Positions 36,713 to 43,312 of a DNA stretch of 64,000 nt are shown here, piece after piece (the stretch's first letter is position 1; every line of letters begins with the position of its first letter). Source of the stretch: Allobosea sp. (GTDB taxonomy: Bacteria; Pseudomonadota; Alphaproteobacteria; Rhizobiales; Beijerinckiaceae); assembly GCA_024231975.1 (NCBI GenBank), contig JAAEQB010000009.1, positions 1 through 64,000 of the forward strand. The letters are read 5' to 3'. The notes under the pieces are model-generated. The model was not told where the DNA came from. It saw only the letters and a list, made by a program, of their open reading frames with translations, and ran no database searches. Both the position numbers and the translations under genes were made by a program.

Positions 36713-36800
36713 ACATGGATCGAACAGCGACGATGGCCATCTGGTTGCATCACGATGGCACTGTGCGAGCGCAGACGCGGCGCGCAGAGCGCCCAACTCC

Positions 36801-36814
36801 TTGATCTGAGTCAA
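36801..36814 (+). promoter_or_regulatory. FNR-like site L, upstream of the second Cys-rich secreted protein
   Basis: TTGATCTGAGTCAA. TATGAT at 36832-36837 is a near-consensus -10, but its centre is 27 bases from the site centre, about 5 short of class II spacing. The Cys-rich gene starts at 36939. Confidence 0.6.
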
Positions 36815-36938
36815 TACTTATTTCCCCAGAGTATGATCGGCTCTACCCGTCGGCATCTTTCGTGGCGTGCGTGGGTCTCGTTTCCCTCGGCGCCTGAGGC
36901 GGCGCGACCGACGACGGAAAGCCTGTAGGGGCGAGCCT

Positions 36939-37286
36939 ATGCTCAGGGTCCTGGCACTGCTGATCTTCTGCACGGTGTCCTTGCTGACGCAAGGAGCGCC
37001 AGCGGAGGCTCATGCGGGTCATGCAAGCCAGGTCCGGTCGCAGAGCCAAGCAAACTCGGTTCAGCTTCTTGTCGCTCCGTCGTCGGATGAAAGCGGTTGC
37101 CCGGTCTCCAATGGGCGCTGCTGCAAAAGCATGTGCGCCATGTGCTATCTGCCGATGCCGCCTCAGCACGAGGGATTCGTGGCCATTCGGCTGGACTCCT
37201 CGACTTTGCTGCCATCGCGCGAGGATCTCGCGCGGCTCATCGTGCTTGGCAGAGACCCTCCCATACCGCGTCCTCTCGATCTCTGA
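36939..37286 (+). CDS. Small Cys-rich secreted protein (second copy)
   Basis: The 115-residue protein has a signal peptide (VLALLIFCTVSLLTQGAPAEAHA). The mature region has GCPVSNGRCCKSMCAMCYLP, the same CC--C--C pattern as the protein at 8345-8722. It ends with a short Arg/Pro-rich tail (RDPPIPRPLDL). GGGGCGAG precedes ATG 36939. Function unknown; Cys spacing and partners suggest metal or redox handling in the periplasm. Confidence 0.6.
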   Translation: MLRVLALLIFCTVSLLTQGAPAEAHAGHASQVRSQSQANSVQLLVAPSSDESGCPVSNGRCCKSMCAMCYLPMPPQHEGFVAIRLDSSTLLPSREDLARLIVLGRDPPIPRPLDL

Positions 37287-37464
37287 CGGTCCTCCAGCCG
37301 GCGTGTAGCCCGATTTTCGTCCGGGGACACGCCTGAGCTTGGCGGCGCCGCACTGAGCGACTCGGCGTGCTGTCGCCGACGGTCATCAGGGACATTTCTC
37401 AACGAAGGATTGACGGGCTGCGTGAGCAGCCGCCGCAACGGGCTCGGAGCCCGGGAGGTGTAAT

Positions 37465-38379
37465 GTGAGCTTGGATCGAGCGTCTTTAACAGAAAAGGCA
37501 GCCCGGTCGCTCCGCCGCGACGATTGGGGAACCGTCGAGCGCGAGCGGAATGGACTGGTTTTACGTGAGTTGTCATTGGCCGACGCGAGCCGCTGGGACT
37601 GCGCGCGGGGCGATGAGTTGATCCGGCGCCGGGGGAGCCGTCAGGAAACACAAAACGGCGGACCGCAGGGCACGGCGGCCGGCGCCGCGTTGCCGGTCGA
37701 GCAGCATCGGCTGATCCCGCGTTATCACTCCGGTGACCGCAAGATCGAGGCGGGGCGCGACCTGTTCAGCATAGGCTGGACGGGCAAGTCGGTGTTCAAC
37801 CTCCTCGACGGCTGGGTGGCGGTCTACACGCTGCTCGAGGACGGCCGGCGGCAGATCGTCCAGTTCGCGCTGCCGGGCGCAATCCTGGGTATTCTGCCGT
37901 CGAGGCGTGGGCCGGCAACGGTCGGCGCACAAGCTTTGACCGATGTGACGGTTTCGGTGATACCGGCATCCGTCCTGACTTCGCAAGCGGGCACCGATCC
38001 GGAAATCTGCCTGCGGCTGGTTCGGTCTCTGGCCCGCGATTGCAGTCTGGCATTCGACCACCTGACCAGTATTGGGCGACGGTCGGCCCGCGGACGGGTG
38101 GCGCATCTGCTCCTCGAGCTCTTCACTCGCTACCGCGCACAATGGCCGGGCAATCGTATTGAAGAGATGTCGTTGCCGCTGACGCAAGAACAGATCGGTG
38201 ACGCTACTGGCTTGACGTTCGTCCATGTAAACCGTGTCCTGAGCGCGATGCGCAAGGAGGGGATCGTGCAATTTCACTATCGCAGATTGCGAATATTGGA
38301 CCCGGATCGCCTGATAGAAGTTGCGGGTGTCGACCCGGAAACGGCGGCGGGCTGGCTTGAACGACGGCCATGGACGTAG
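37465..38379 (+). CDS. Crp/Fnr-family transcriptional regulator
   Basis: The 304-residue regulator has an N-terminal extension of about 75 residues. A cNMP-binding-type beta barrel follows (FNLLDGWVAVYTLLEDGRRQ, VQFALPGAILGI), then a dimerisation helix and a winged helix (LPLTQEQIGDATGLTFVHVNR). The recognition helix reads FVHVNRVL where FNR has VETISRLL: Arg is kept but Glu and Ser are replaced. There is no FNR-type four-Cys cluster, so direct oxygen sensing by Fe-S is unlikely. The GTG start at 37465 has GGAGGT five bases upstream. It is the only regulator gene inside the region carrying the FNR-like sites, so it is a candidate but unproven controller. Confidence 0.88.
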   Translation: MSLDRASLTEKAARSLRRDDWGTVERERNGLVLRELSLADASRWDCARGDELIRRRGSRQETQNGGPQGTAAGAALPVEQHRLIPRYHSGDRKIEAGRDLFSIGWTGKSVFNLLDGWVAVYTLLEDGRRQIVQFALPGAILGILPSRRGPATVGAQALTDVTVSVIPASVLTSQAGTDPEICLRLVRSLARDCSLAFDHLTSIGRRSARGRVAHLLLELFTRYRAQWPGNRIEEMSLPLTQEQIGDATGLTFVHVNRVLSAMRKEGIVQFHYRRLRILDPDRLIEVAGVDPETAAGWLERRPWT

Positions 38380-38760
38380 CGTCTTCTGACCGTGGTGTCT
38401 CTCATCGAGGCGACACCATAGGCACCGTTGGCTCGTGCGGTTGAGACGGACCTCGACCCTCGACGCGATCCGAACCGACGTGCGCGCGCCGGTGGGAGAC
38501 CGACGGCGTCGGATTGCGCCTGCGGGCCGAGCTGTGATTAATGAGCTCCGGATCGCGGATCAATGCCTTCGGCCGAAGATGGACCGGTACTGCGAAGAGG
38601 GCGGTACCAATATGGGCGGCCGCTCCTTAATCGAGATTAAAGATGCCCCGCCTGCGGTAGGCCAGAATTGCTTTGGACACGGCGGAGGATAGCGGCGAAG
38701 CAAGTTCACGCCGAGCACTGCCGATGCCTCGTGTCAGGCCCCAAAGCAGGAGTGATCGAA
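38380..38760. other. Intergenic region holding FNR-like site M
   Basis: About 380 bases with no convincing ORF; an 85-residue frame at 38435-38692 has no protein-like features. It contains the perfect palindromic site M at 38627-38640. Confidence 0.5.
38627..38640 (+). promoter_or_regulatory. FNR-like site M, upstream of the Cys/His-rich protein and PPK2
   Basis: TTAATCGAGATTAA, identical to site C. CAGAAT at 38663-38668 is centred 32 bases downstream, a fair -10 at class II spacing. The first gene starts at 38761. Confidence 0.7.
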
Positions 38761-39000
38761 ATGAGCGCCTCATCTGTCGACGAAATCAAGACAAGAAGCT
38801 CCAAGCCTTCGCCGGCGAATGCCTCGTCCTGTTGCGGCGGGGATGCGAAGGCGCAGGCTGCGGTGCATCCGCACGCCCACGGTTCCTGCGCGAGCGAGGA
38901 CCACGGGGCCACGCATTCGACGACGACAACTGGGGCTGGCGGTCAGAGCCATTCCAGTGCAGGTCATCATCGGAAGACGTCCGGCTGTTGCGGCAGCTGA
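38761..39000 (+). CDS. Small Cys/His-rich protein, putative metal binder
   Basis: The 79-residue protein has no export signal. It contains CCGG near residue 24, a His-rich middle (HPHAHGSCASEDHGATH), and ends SGCCGS. The composition suggests binding of Cu, Zn or similar metal, but no known fold is apparent. AGGAG lies eight bases before ATG 38761. It is the first gene after site M and precedes PPK2 by 240 bases. Confidence 0.5.
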   Translation: MSASSVDEIKTRSSKPSPANASSCCGGDAKAQAAVHPHAHGSCASEDHGATHSTTTTGAGGQSHSSAGHHRKTSGCCGS

Positions 39001-39239
39001 GCCATCGGGCGGTTGAGGGTGACGATCAATCGTGATTGGCGACGTGCGGCGACGTGATCTCCGAACGTTCGTCGGCGAACCACGCCGCCCTCGATCGACC
39101 GGCCTCCTTCGGCACCGGCCACGCTGGGGATGGACGATGGCCAAGCTCACGAATGTCATCCCCACCCTGGCGTCCTTCAGACCGCCCGAGCAGCTGCGAT
39201 CGCGGCGTGTGCGACATACCTCCACGACAGGATTTGCAG

Positions 39240-40028
39240 ATGAGCAAGAACGACAAGAAAGATAAAAAAGAAAAGCGCGAAGCCGCCCGAAAAACACTTC
39301 ACGATCTTCAGGTCGATCTGTCGCGATTGCAAAAGCACGTCATAAAATCGGGCAAGAAGATTCTGGTGATTTTCGAAGGACGAGACGCCTCGGGCAAAGA
39401 TGGGACGATCAAACGGATCGTCGAGCATCTTAGTCCACGGGAGATCCGCGTCGTCGCGCTCGGCACACCATCTGACCGCGATCAGAAGTCCTGGTATTTC
39501 CAGCGTTGGGTGCCGCATTTACCGGCGAGCGGGGAAATCGTTCTATTCAATCGCAGTTGGTATAATCGCGCCGGCGTCGAGCGGGTGATGGGGTTTTGCA
39601 GCAACGAGGAATATGATGAATTCCTCACGACGGCGCCGTTGTTCGAACAGCTCCTCGCCCATTGCGGCGTTACCATCCTCAAATATTACCTGGATATATC
39701 GCGAACCGAGCAAAAAAGTCGGCTGAAGGATCGACGAGACGACCCGCTGAAGCAGTGGAAGCTCAGTCCGATCGACGATACGGCGACAAAGCACTGGGAT
39801 GATTATAGCGCAGCCCGCAACGAGATGCTGGCGCGCACGCACACGCCCTTCGCGCCGTGGACCGTGGTGCGCGCGGACGACAAATCAGAGGCTCGCCTCA
39901 ACATCATCCGAGACCTTCTCACGCGTTTCGAGTTCGGCGGAAAGGACCGCGCGCGGGATCTGCCCGATCCGAATGTGGTGTTCCCCTACGATAAGGCTGC
40001 TCTTACGAATGGACAAATTGCCGAGTGA
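39240..40028 (+). CDS. ppk2: Polyphosphate kinase 2
   Basis: The 262-residue protein has the PPK2 Walker A FEGRDASGKDGTIKRI, Walker B-like EIVLFNRSWYNRAGVERVMG and lid residues SRLKDRRDDPLKQWKLS. It moves phosphate between polyphosphate and nucleotides; class I enzymes phosphorylate NDPs, and the single-domain length fits that class. A Lys-rich N-terminus (KNDKKDKKEKREAARK) precedes the fold. The start at 39240 has AGGA upstream. The gene joins carbamate kinase and the phosphoketolase-family enzyme as possible oxygen-independent phosphoryl sources. Confidence 0.93.
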   Translation: MSKNDKKDKKEKREAARKTLHDLQVDLSRLQKHVIKSGKKILVIFEGRDASGKDGTIKRIVEHLSPREIRVVALGTPSDRDQKSWYFQRWVPHLPASGEIVLFNRSWYNRAGVERVMGFCSNEEYDEFLTTAPLFEQLLAHCGVTILKYYLDISRTEQKSRLKDRRDDPLKQWKLSPIDDTATKHWDDYSAARNEMLARTHTPFAPWTVVRADDKSEARLNIIRDLLTRFEFGGKDRARDLPDPNVVFPYDKAALTNGQIAE

Positions 40029-40115
40029 AGGAATAATCGCCGCTTTCAGCGCTCTCCCCGACACGGCGTTACCGCACAGCATTATCCCTGTAGTTTGTTC
40101 ACTGAGGACGCTCCG

Positions 40116-40340
40116 ATGATGGACCACTCGTACATGATGATCGGTTACTGGTCACAGTGGCACTGGATCGTTTTTGTCTTGTTTGCTGCCATAGTGATTT
40201 ATCCCATTGGTCGGATCTTGACTCGACTTGGATATTCGCCACTTTGGTCGATTCTCGCTTTCGTGCCGATCGCAAATCTGGTGGGATTGTGGATTGTGGC
40301 GCTGGGAGAATGGCCGGGGACGGGGCCAAGTACCCGCTGA
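40116..40340 (+). CDS. Small two-helix membrane protein
   Basis: The 74-residue protein (MMDHSYMMIGYWSQWHWIVF...) has two membrane helices separated by ILTRLGYSPLW, a pattern seen in many small inner-membrane proteins that follow metal or stress genes. The GAGGA nine bases upstream supports ATG 40116. Function unknown. It follows PPK2 by 87 bases. Confidence 0.6.
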   Translation: MMDHSYMMIGYWSQWHWIVFVLFAAIVIYPIGRILTRLGYSPLWSILAFVPIANLVGLWIVALGEWPGTGPSTR

Positions 40341-40598
40341 CGCGAGCGCCCTAGCAGGGCGTTGAAGAAGGCGCTTTTCGGGGTGTTGTTGTCGTGATTC
40401 ATTGGCTCCGCGGGGTTTCGGAGCGCGATGGGGTCTGTCTCATATGTGGAACGGCCCGACAGGCAAGGTGTTTATGGAGATCTGATACATCCGGGACGGT
40501 GCGGTAAAGCGCCGTCGACGATCTCATGCCGTGGCGCTTCCGGAAATCCTCAACCCCAAATCCGTAGGGCCCCGGCGTGGCGCGCACGTTCATCACCT
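40341..40598. mobile_element. IS-derived relic sequence
   Basis: The stretch lies downstream of an IS110-type C-terminal fragment and probably holds that element's end. A GCTCCG/CGGAGC hairpin occurs near 40406-40427. GTTGAAGAAGGCG at 40361 loosely resembles the IS1182-family end seen at 3.3 kb. No gene is supported. Confidence 0.35.
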
Positions 40599-40955
40599 CT
40601 ATTTGCACCTGTGCGGCGAACCGGCGATTTGCCGGAGCTCTTGATCAAATGGCGTCAGCGATCTGCGCTGATCGTCTGTAAACGCCCCCCTGGAAAGCAG
40701 CGCCCAGATAATGCGCGCCGTCTTGTTGGCGAGCGCCACGGCAACAAGCTTGTATGGCTTTCTGCCCATCAGGCCGACGAGCCATTCCGGCAGGTTCACC
40801 CCACGTTTGGCCTGTTTGATGATCGACGAGGCCCCGACCACCAGGAGCGTCCTCAGTTGCCTGTTGCCCTGCTTGGAGATCGATCCAAGCTTTTCCTTAC
40901 CTCCACTGGAGAGCAGACTTGGCGTGAGCCCCATCCAAGCGTCAGGCGCCACTTC
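40599..40955 (-). pseudogene. IS110-family transposase, C-terminal remnant
   Basis: About 117 residues match the C-terminal Transposase_20 region of IS110/IS116/IS902 enzymes: WMGLTPSLLSSGGKEKLGSI, QGNRQLRTLLVVGASS and LANKTARIIWALLSRG. The N-terminal catalytic half is absent; the frame begins at the junction with the sigma-factor gene. This is a truncated element. Confidence 0.85.
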
Positions 40956-41610
40956 GAGGAACGGTGTTGGCGTTGGCTTCGGCGAGGGCCCTCCGCAACT
41001 GTTCAGCCTTTTCGCAGTGACAATCCAAGAAACCGTGGACAGGGCAGGTTCGGCACATCTCTTCGAGGCGCTTTCTCAGCGCTTGCCGGCCACGATGCAG
41101 TCGGACGGTCACGTTGTTCAGCGACGTTCCCAGACTGGCCGCCACGCGGTCACGTGGCTCACCAAGAATATCAGCGCGCCAGATGATGTCGGCGTACTCG
41201 GCTTTGAGCGTCGGCAAGATGCGATAAAGGCAATTACAGATCGCTGCGTCGAGTTCCTCGTCGATGGGAAGATTCTCAACCTCTGTCTGGTCAATCACGA
41301 CCTCGCGGCGTTGCCGTCGCGCCGCTTCGCGCTGATGGTCGACGATTGTCGTGGCCAGGATTCGGCCGAGCCATCCGCGCACCATCCGAACATCATGAAG
41401 CTGTGACGCTCTCTCCAAAGCGCGCAGTGAAAAGCGCTGAAGAACCTCATCCGCCGCGTCGCGGTCGCCAAGCCGACGCCGGAGAAACTGAAGAATCTTC
41501 TTCTGCGCCTCGACCAGTGCGTGCTGGACAGCGTTGTCATGATGCTTTGCGATTCCATCACCTCTGTCGCCGCCGGGCGCAGGTTTGTCGTCTTGCGGTT
41601 TATCTGTCAC
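40942..41610 (-). CDS. ECF-type sigma factor with Cys/His-rich C-terminal tail
   Basis: The 222-residue protein has sigma-70 region 2 (KILQFLRRRLGDRDAADEVL, RMVRGWLGRILATTIVDH) and region 4 (YADIIWRADILGEPRDRVA, NNVTVRLHRGRQALRKRL). A tail CRTCPVHGFLDCHCEKA follows, which may bind metal or sense redox. The last dozen residues overlap an IS110 remnant (40942-40955), so the original C-terminus was probably changed by the insertion. FNR-like site N lies 67 bases before the start. No anti-sigma gene is adjacent; the NrsF-like gene at 32845 is a possible distant partner. Confidence 0.85.
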   Translation of the reverse strand: MTDKPQDDKPAPGGDRGDGIAKHHDNAVQHALVEAQKKILQFLRRRLGDRDAADEVLQRFSLRALERASQLHDVRMVRGWLGRILATTIVDHQREAARRQRREVVIDQTEVENLPIDEELDAAICNCLYRILPTLKAEYADIIWRADILGEPRDRVAASLGTSLNNVTVRLHRGRQALRKRLEEMCRTCPVHGFLDCHCEKAEQLRRALAEANANTVPRSGA

Positions 41611-41676
41611 GACCCTCCAAACCCCTGACCTTGAAGATGCGCGCGCCGCACACTGCCACCGAAAGCCCTGCGGTCT

Positions 41677-41690
41677 TTAACCTAGATCAA
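41677..41690 (-). promoter_or_regulatory. FNR-like site N, upstream of the ECF sigma gene
   Basis: TTAACCTAGATCAA in the shared TCTTTAA context, 67 bases before the sigma-factor start. It is the last such site I found when moving right. Confidence 0.55.
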
Positions 41691-41903
41691 GGTTTGGGCT
41701 TGCGATTTGGCCCATCCGCTGCAACAATCCTTGTTGCGGCGCAAGATGGATCAAAGATCCTCCGTCTCGGTGGCTCGACCGCGACCCACGCAGATATTTC
41801 CCGCCCGCACCTTCAATAGACATTGCAATGGATATTTGTGCCCATACAACTTGGGCACTCAGCATGCGCAATTCGGCATGGTCTTCATGCCGAGGAGTTG
41901 AGC

Positions 41904-42062
41904 ATGCTCATCGTCATTCCCGGTTCAGAGGTCGGTCGGCAACCCGCGCTGAAGGATCGAGCACACCGTTTCAGGCACGCGATCTTCGTCGAACAAAAGG
42001 GTTGGGAGGAGCTCCGTCGCCCTGATGGTTGCGAACGCGACTGATTCGACGATGGGAGGCGC
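41904..42062 (+). pseudogene. LuxI-type acyl-homoserine-lactone synthase, N-terminal relic
   Basis: ATG 41904 follows GAGGAGTTGAGC and gives a 46-residue frame. HRFRHAIFVEQKGWEELRRP matches the N-terminal Arg/Phe/Trp motif of LuxI-type synthases. A TGA at 42042 interrupts, and in-frame FDD follows at once, as expected after the family's D-FD motif; similarity then ends. The catalytic remainder is missing, so this is a gene fragment. No luxR gene is nearby. Confidence 0.7.
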
Positions 42063-42256
42063 GGACTGGAAAAGTGGTGGTCGACGTGCCGCCCGCGATG
42101 GCGTTGGCGATCGAGCCGTAAAGGCATCCCTCTGAGCGCACGAGCGATCTTACATAAAGGTGAAACACTTCACATCTGAAGTCGTCATCCCCATCTCCAG
42201 CTTAGCTGCGCAAGCCCCGAGCGGGTTTCACTCTGGGCAAACCAGGGGAGGCTGTG

Positions 42257-42604
42257 ATGAGGATGTTCCGCCAAATCGCCCTGTCGGCGACCTGCTTGCT
42301 TATCCTGGCTCCCCTTGCGCCGGCGGCGGCTCACCGTGCCAACCTGGCCCCGGGGATTAAAGAGGTGACCAGCGCTATCAACGGCAAGGTCTGCGCGACA
42401 GCGGGAGGAGCGCATTTCACGTTCGATAATGATGGGCGCTTCTCTTATGACGGCCTCTGGCAAAGCAGCGGAAGCTTCACGCTTGCTGATAATGCGGTAG
42501 TCGTGACGTTCGAAAGCGGCCTTCAGCGCGCTTTTGAAATCTCCAAGCGGGACGGCGCGCTCTACATGGAACAAACCCGCATTCTCTGCACTGCGAAGCA
42601 ATAA
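42257..42604 (+). CDS. Small exported protein of unknown function
   Basis: The 115-residue protein has a signal peptide ending APAAAHR and a beta-rich mature domain (AGGAHFTFDNDGRFSYDGLW, FEISKRDGALYMEQTRILC). Two Cys (KVCAT and ILCTAK) could form a disulfide. The ATG 42257 has GGGGAGG five bases upstream; a GTG three bases earlier is less well spaced. I do not recognise a family. It faces the copper operon and shares a bidirectional terminator with it. Confidence 0.6.
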   Translation: MRMFRQIALSATCLLILAPLAPAAAHRANLAPGIKEVTSAINGKVCATAGGAHFTFDNDGRFSYDGLWQSSGSFTLADNAVVVTFESGLQRAFEISKRDGALYMEQTRILCTAKQ

Positions 42605-42614
42605 CGCAGACGTT

Positions 42615-42643
42615 AAGCCGGGCGGCTTCATTTCGCCCGGCTT
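42615..42643. terminator. Bidirectional terminator-like hairpin
   Basis: AAGCCGGGCG (42615-42624) pairs perfectly with CGCCCGGCTT (42634-42643). It lies between two convergent genes ending at 42604 and 42663. The U-tract is short on both strands. Confidence 0.55.
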
Positions 42644-42662
42644 CCACTCCTCCCGGACGAGA

Positions 42663-43154
42663 TCAGACCTGCTGCAGCCCGCGATAGCGAGCAAACACAT
42701 GCTGCTTGCCGGCTGAGAAAATGGCGATTTCGTAGGGCTGCGGCGTCTGGCCAGACACCTCCATCCCGGGCGAGCCGACCGGCATGCCGGGAACCGCAAT
42801 GCCGATCGCCTTCGGGCGCTCGATAAGCAGGCGCTTCACCGCCTCGGCCGGGACATGCCCTTCAATGACATAACCGCCAATCTCGGCCGTGTGGCATGAC
42901 ATCAGGGCCTCCGGCACGCCAAGCCTGGTCTTGAGTGGCAGCACGTCATCGACCTGGATCACATCGACCGGAAAACCGGCGGACTTGATATGCTCGACCC
43001 AATTGCCGCAACAACCACAGCTCGGATCACGGGTCACGGTCATTCTGGGCAATGTTTCCGTCGCCGCCAACGGTCCGGCCAGGACGATGGCTGTGAAAGC
43101 TTGCGCCGTTCCAAGCATCAGCGCGCGGCGAGTGGGCGAAATATCGATTTGCAT
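42663..43154 (-). CDS. DUF411 metal-binding protein (CopG-like)
   Basis: The 163-residue protein starts with a possible Tat signal (SPTRRALMLGTAQAF). The DUF411 domain follows: DPSCGCCGNWVEHIKSAGF, ALMSCHTAEIGGYVIEGHVP and AIGIAVPGMPVGSPGMEV. DUF411 proteins accompany copper and silver efflux operons and probably bind the metal in the periplasm. It is the last gene of the minus-strand cus block, 30 bases after a 37-residue ORF. Confidence 0.88.
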   Translation of the reverse strand: MQIDISPTRRALMLGTAQAFTAIVLAGPLAATETLPRMTVTRDPSCGCCGNWVEHIKSAGFPVDVIQVDDVLPLKTRLGVPEALMSCHTAEIGGYVIEGHVPAEAVKRLLIERPKAIGIAVPGMPVGSPGMEVSGQTPQPYEIAIFSAGKQHVFARYRGLQQV

Positions 43155-43184
43155 GGCTGTTCTCCTTCAATCTCGACTGCGTCT

Positions 43185-43298
43185 TCACCGAAAGAAGACG
43201 TATTTTACCAAGGCGGCGATCACCAACAGCGGCACTGCGACGATGAGCCAATGCAGCGCCCCCATCCTCCAGCCCATGCCGTTCATCATGTCGTGCAT
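43185..43298 (-). CDS. 37-residue single-helix membrane peptide in the cus operon
   Basis: Reading from ATG 43298 (GGAG eight bases upstream) gives MHDMMNGMGWRMGALHW, then a single membrane helix (LIVAVPLLVIAALVKYVF) and stop. The Met/His-rich N-terminus followed by one helix suggests a small metal-linked membrane peptide. It fits exactly between cusA (14 bases) and the DUF411 gene (30 bases). I know similar Met-rich micro-proteins in copper operons only by general pattern. Confidence 0.6.
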   Translation of the reverse strand: MHDMMNGMGWRMGALHWLIVAVPLLVIAALVKYVFFR

Positions 43299-43312
43299 GT
43301 CGATCACTCCAC

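Noticed and set aside
38435..38692. 85-codon frame between the regulator and the Cys/His-rich gene
   Set aside because: It crosses FNR-like site M, is Arg-rich and has no family features.
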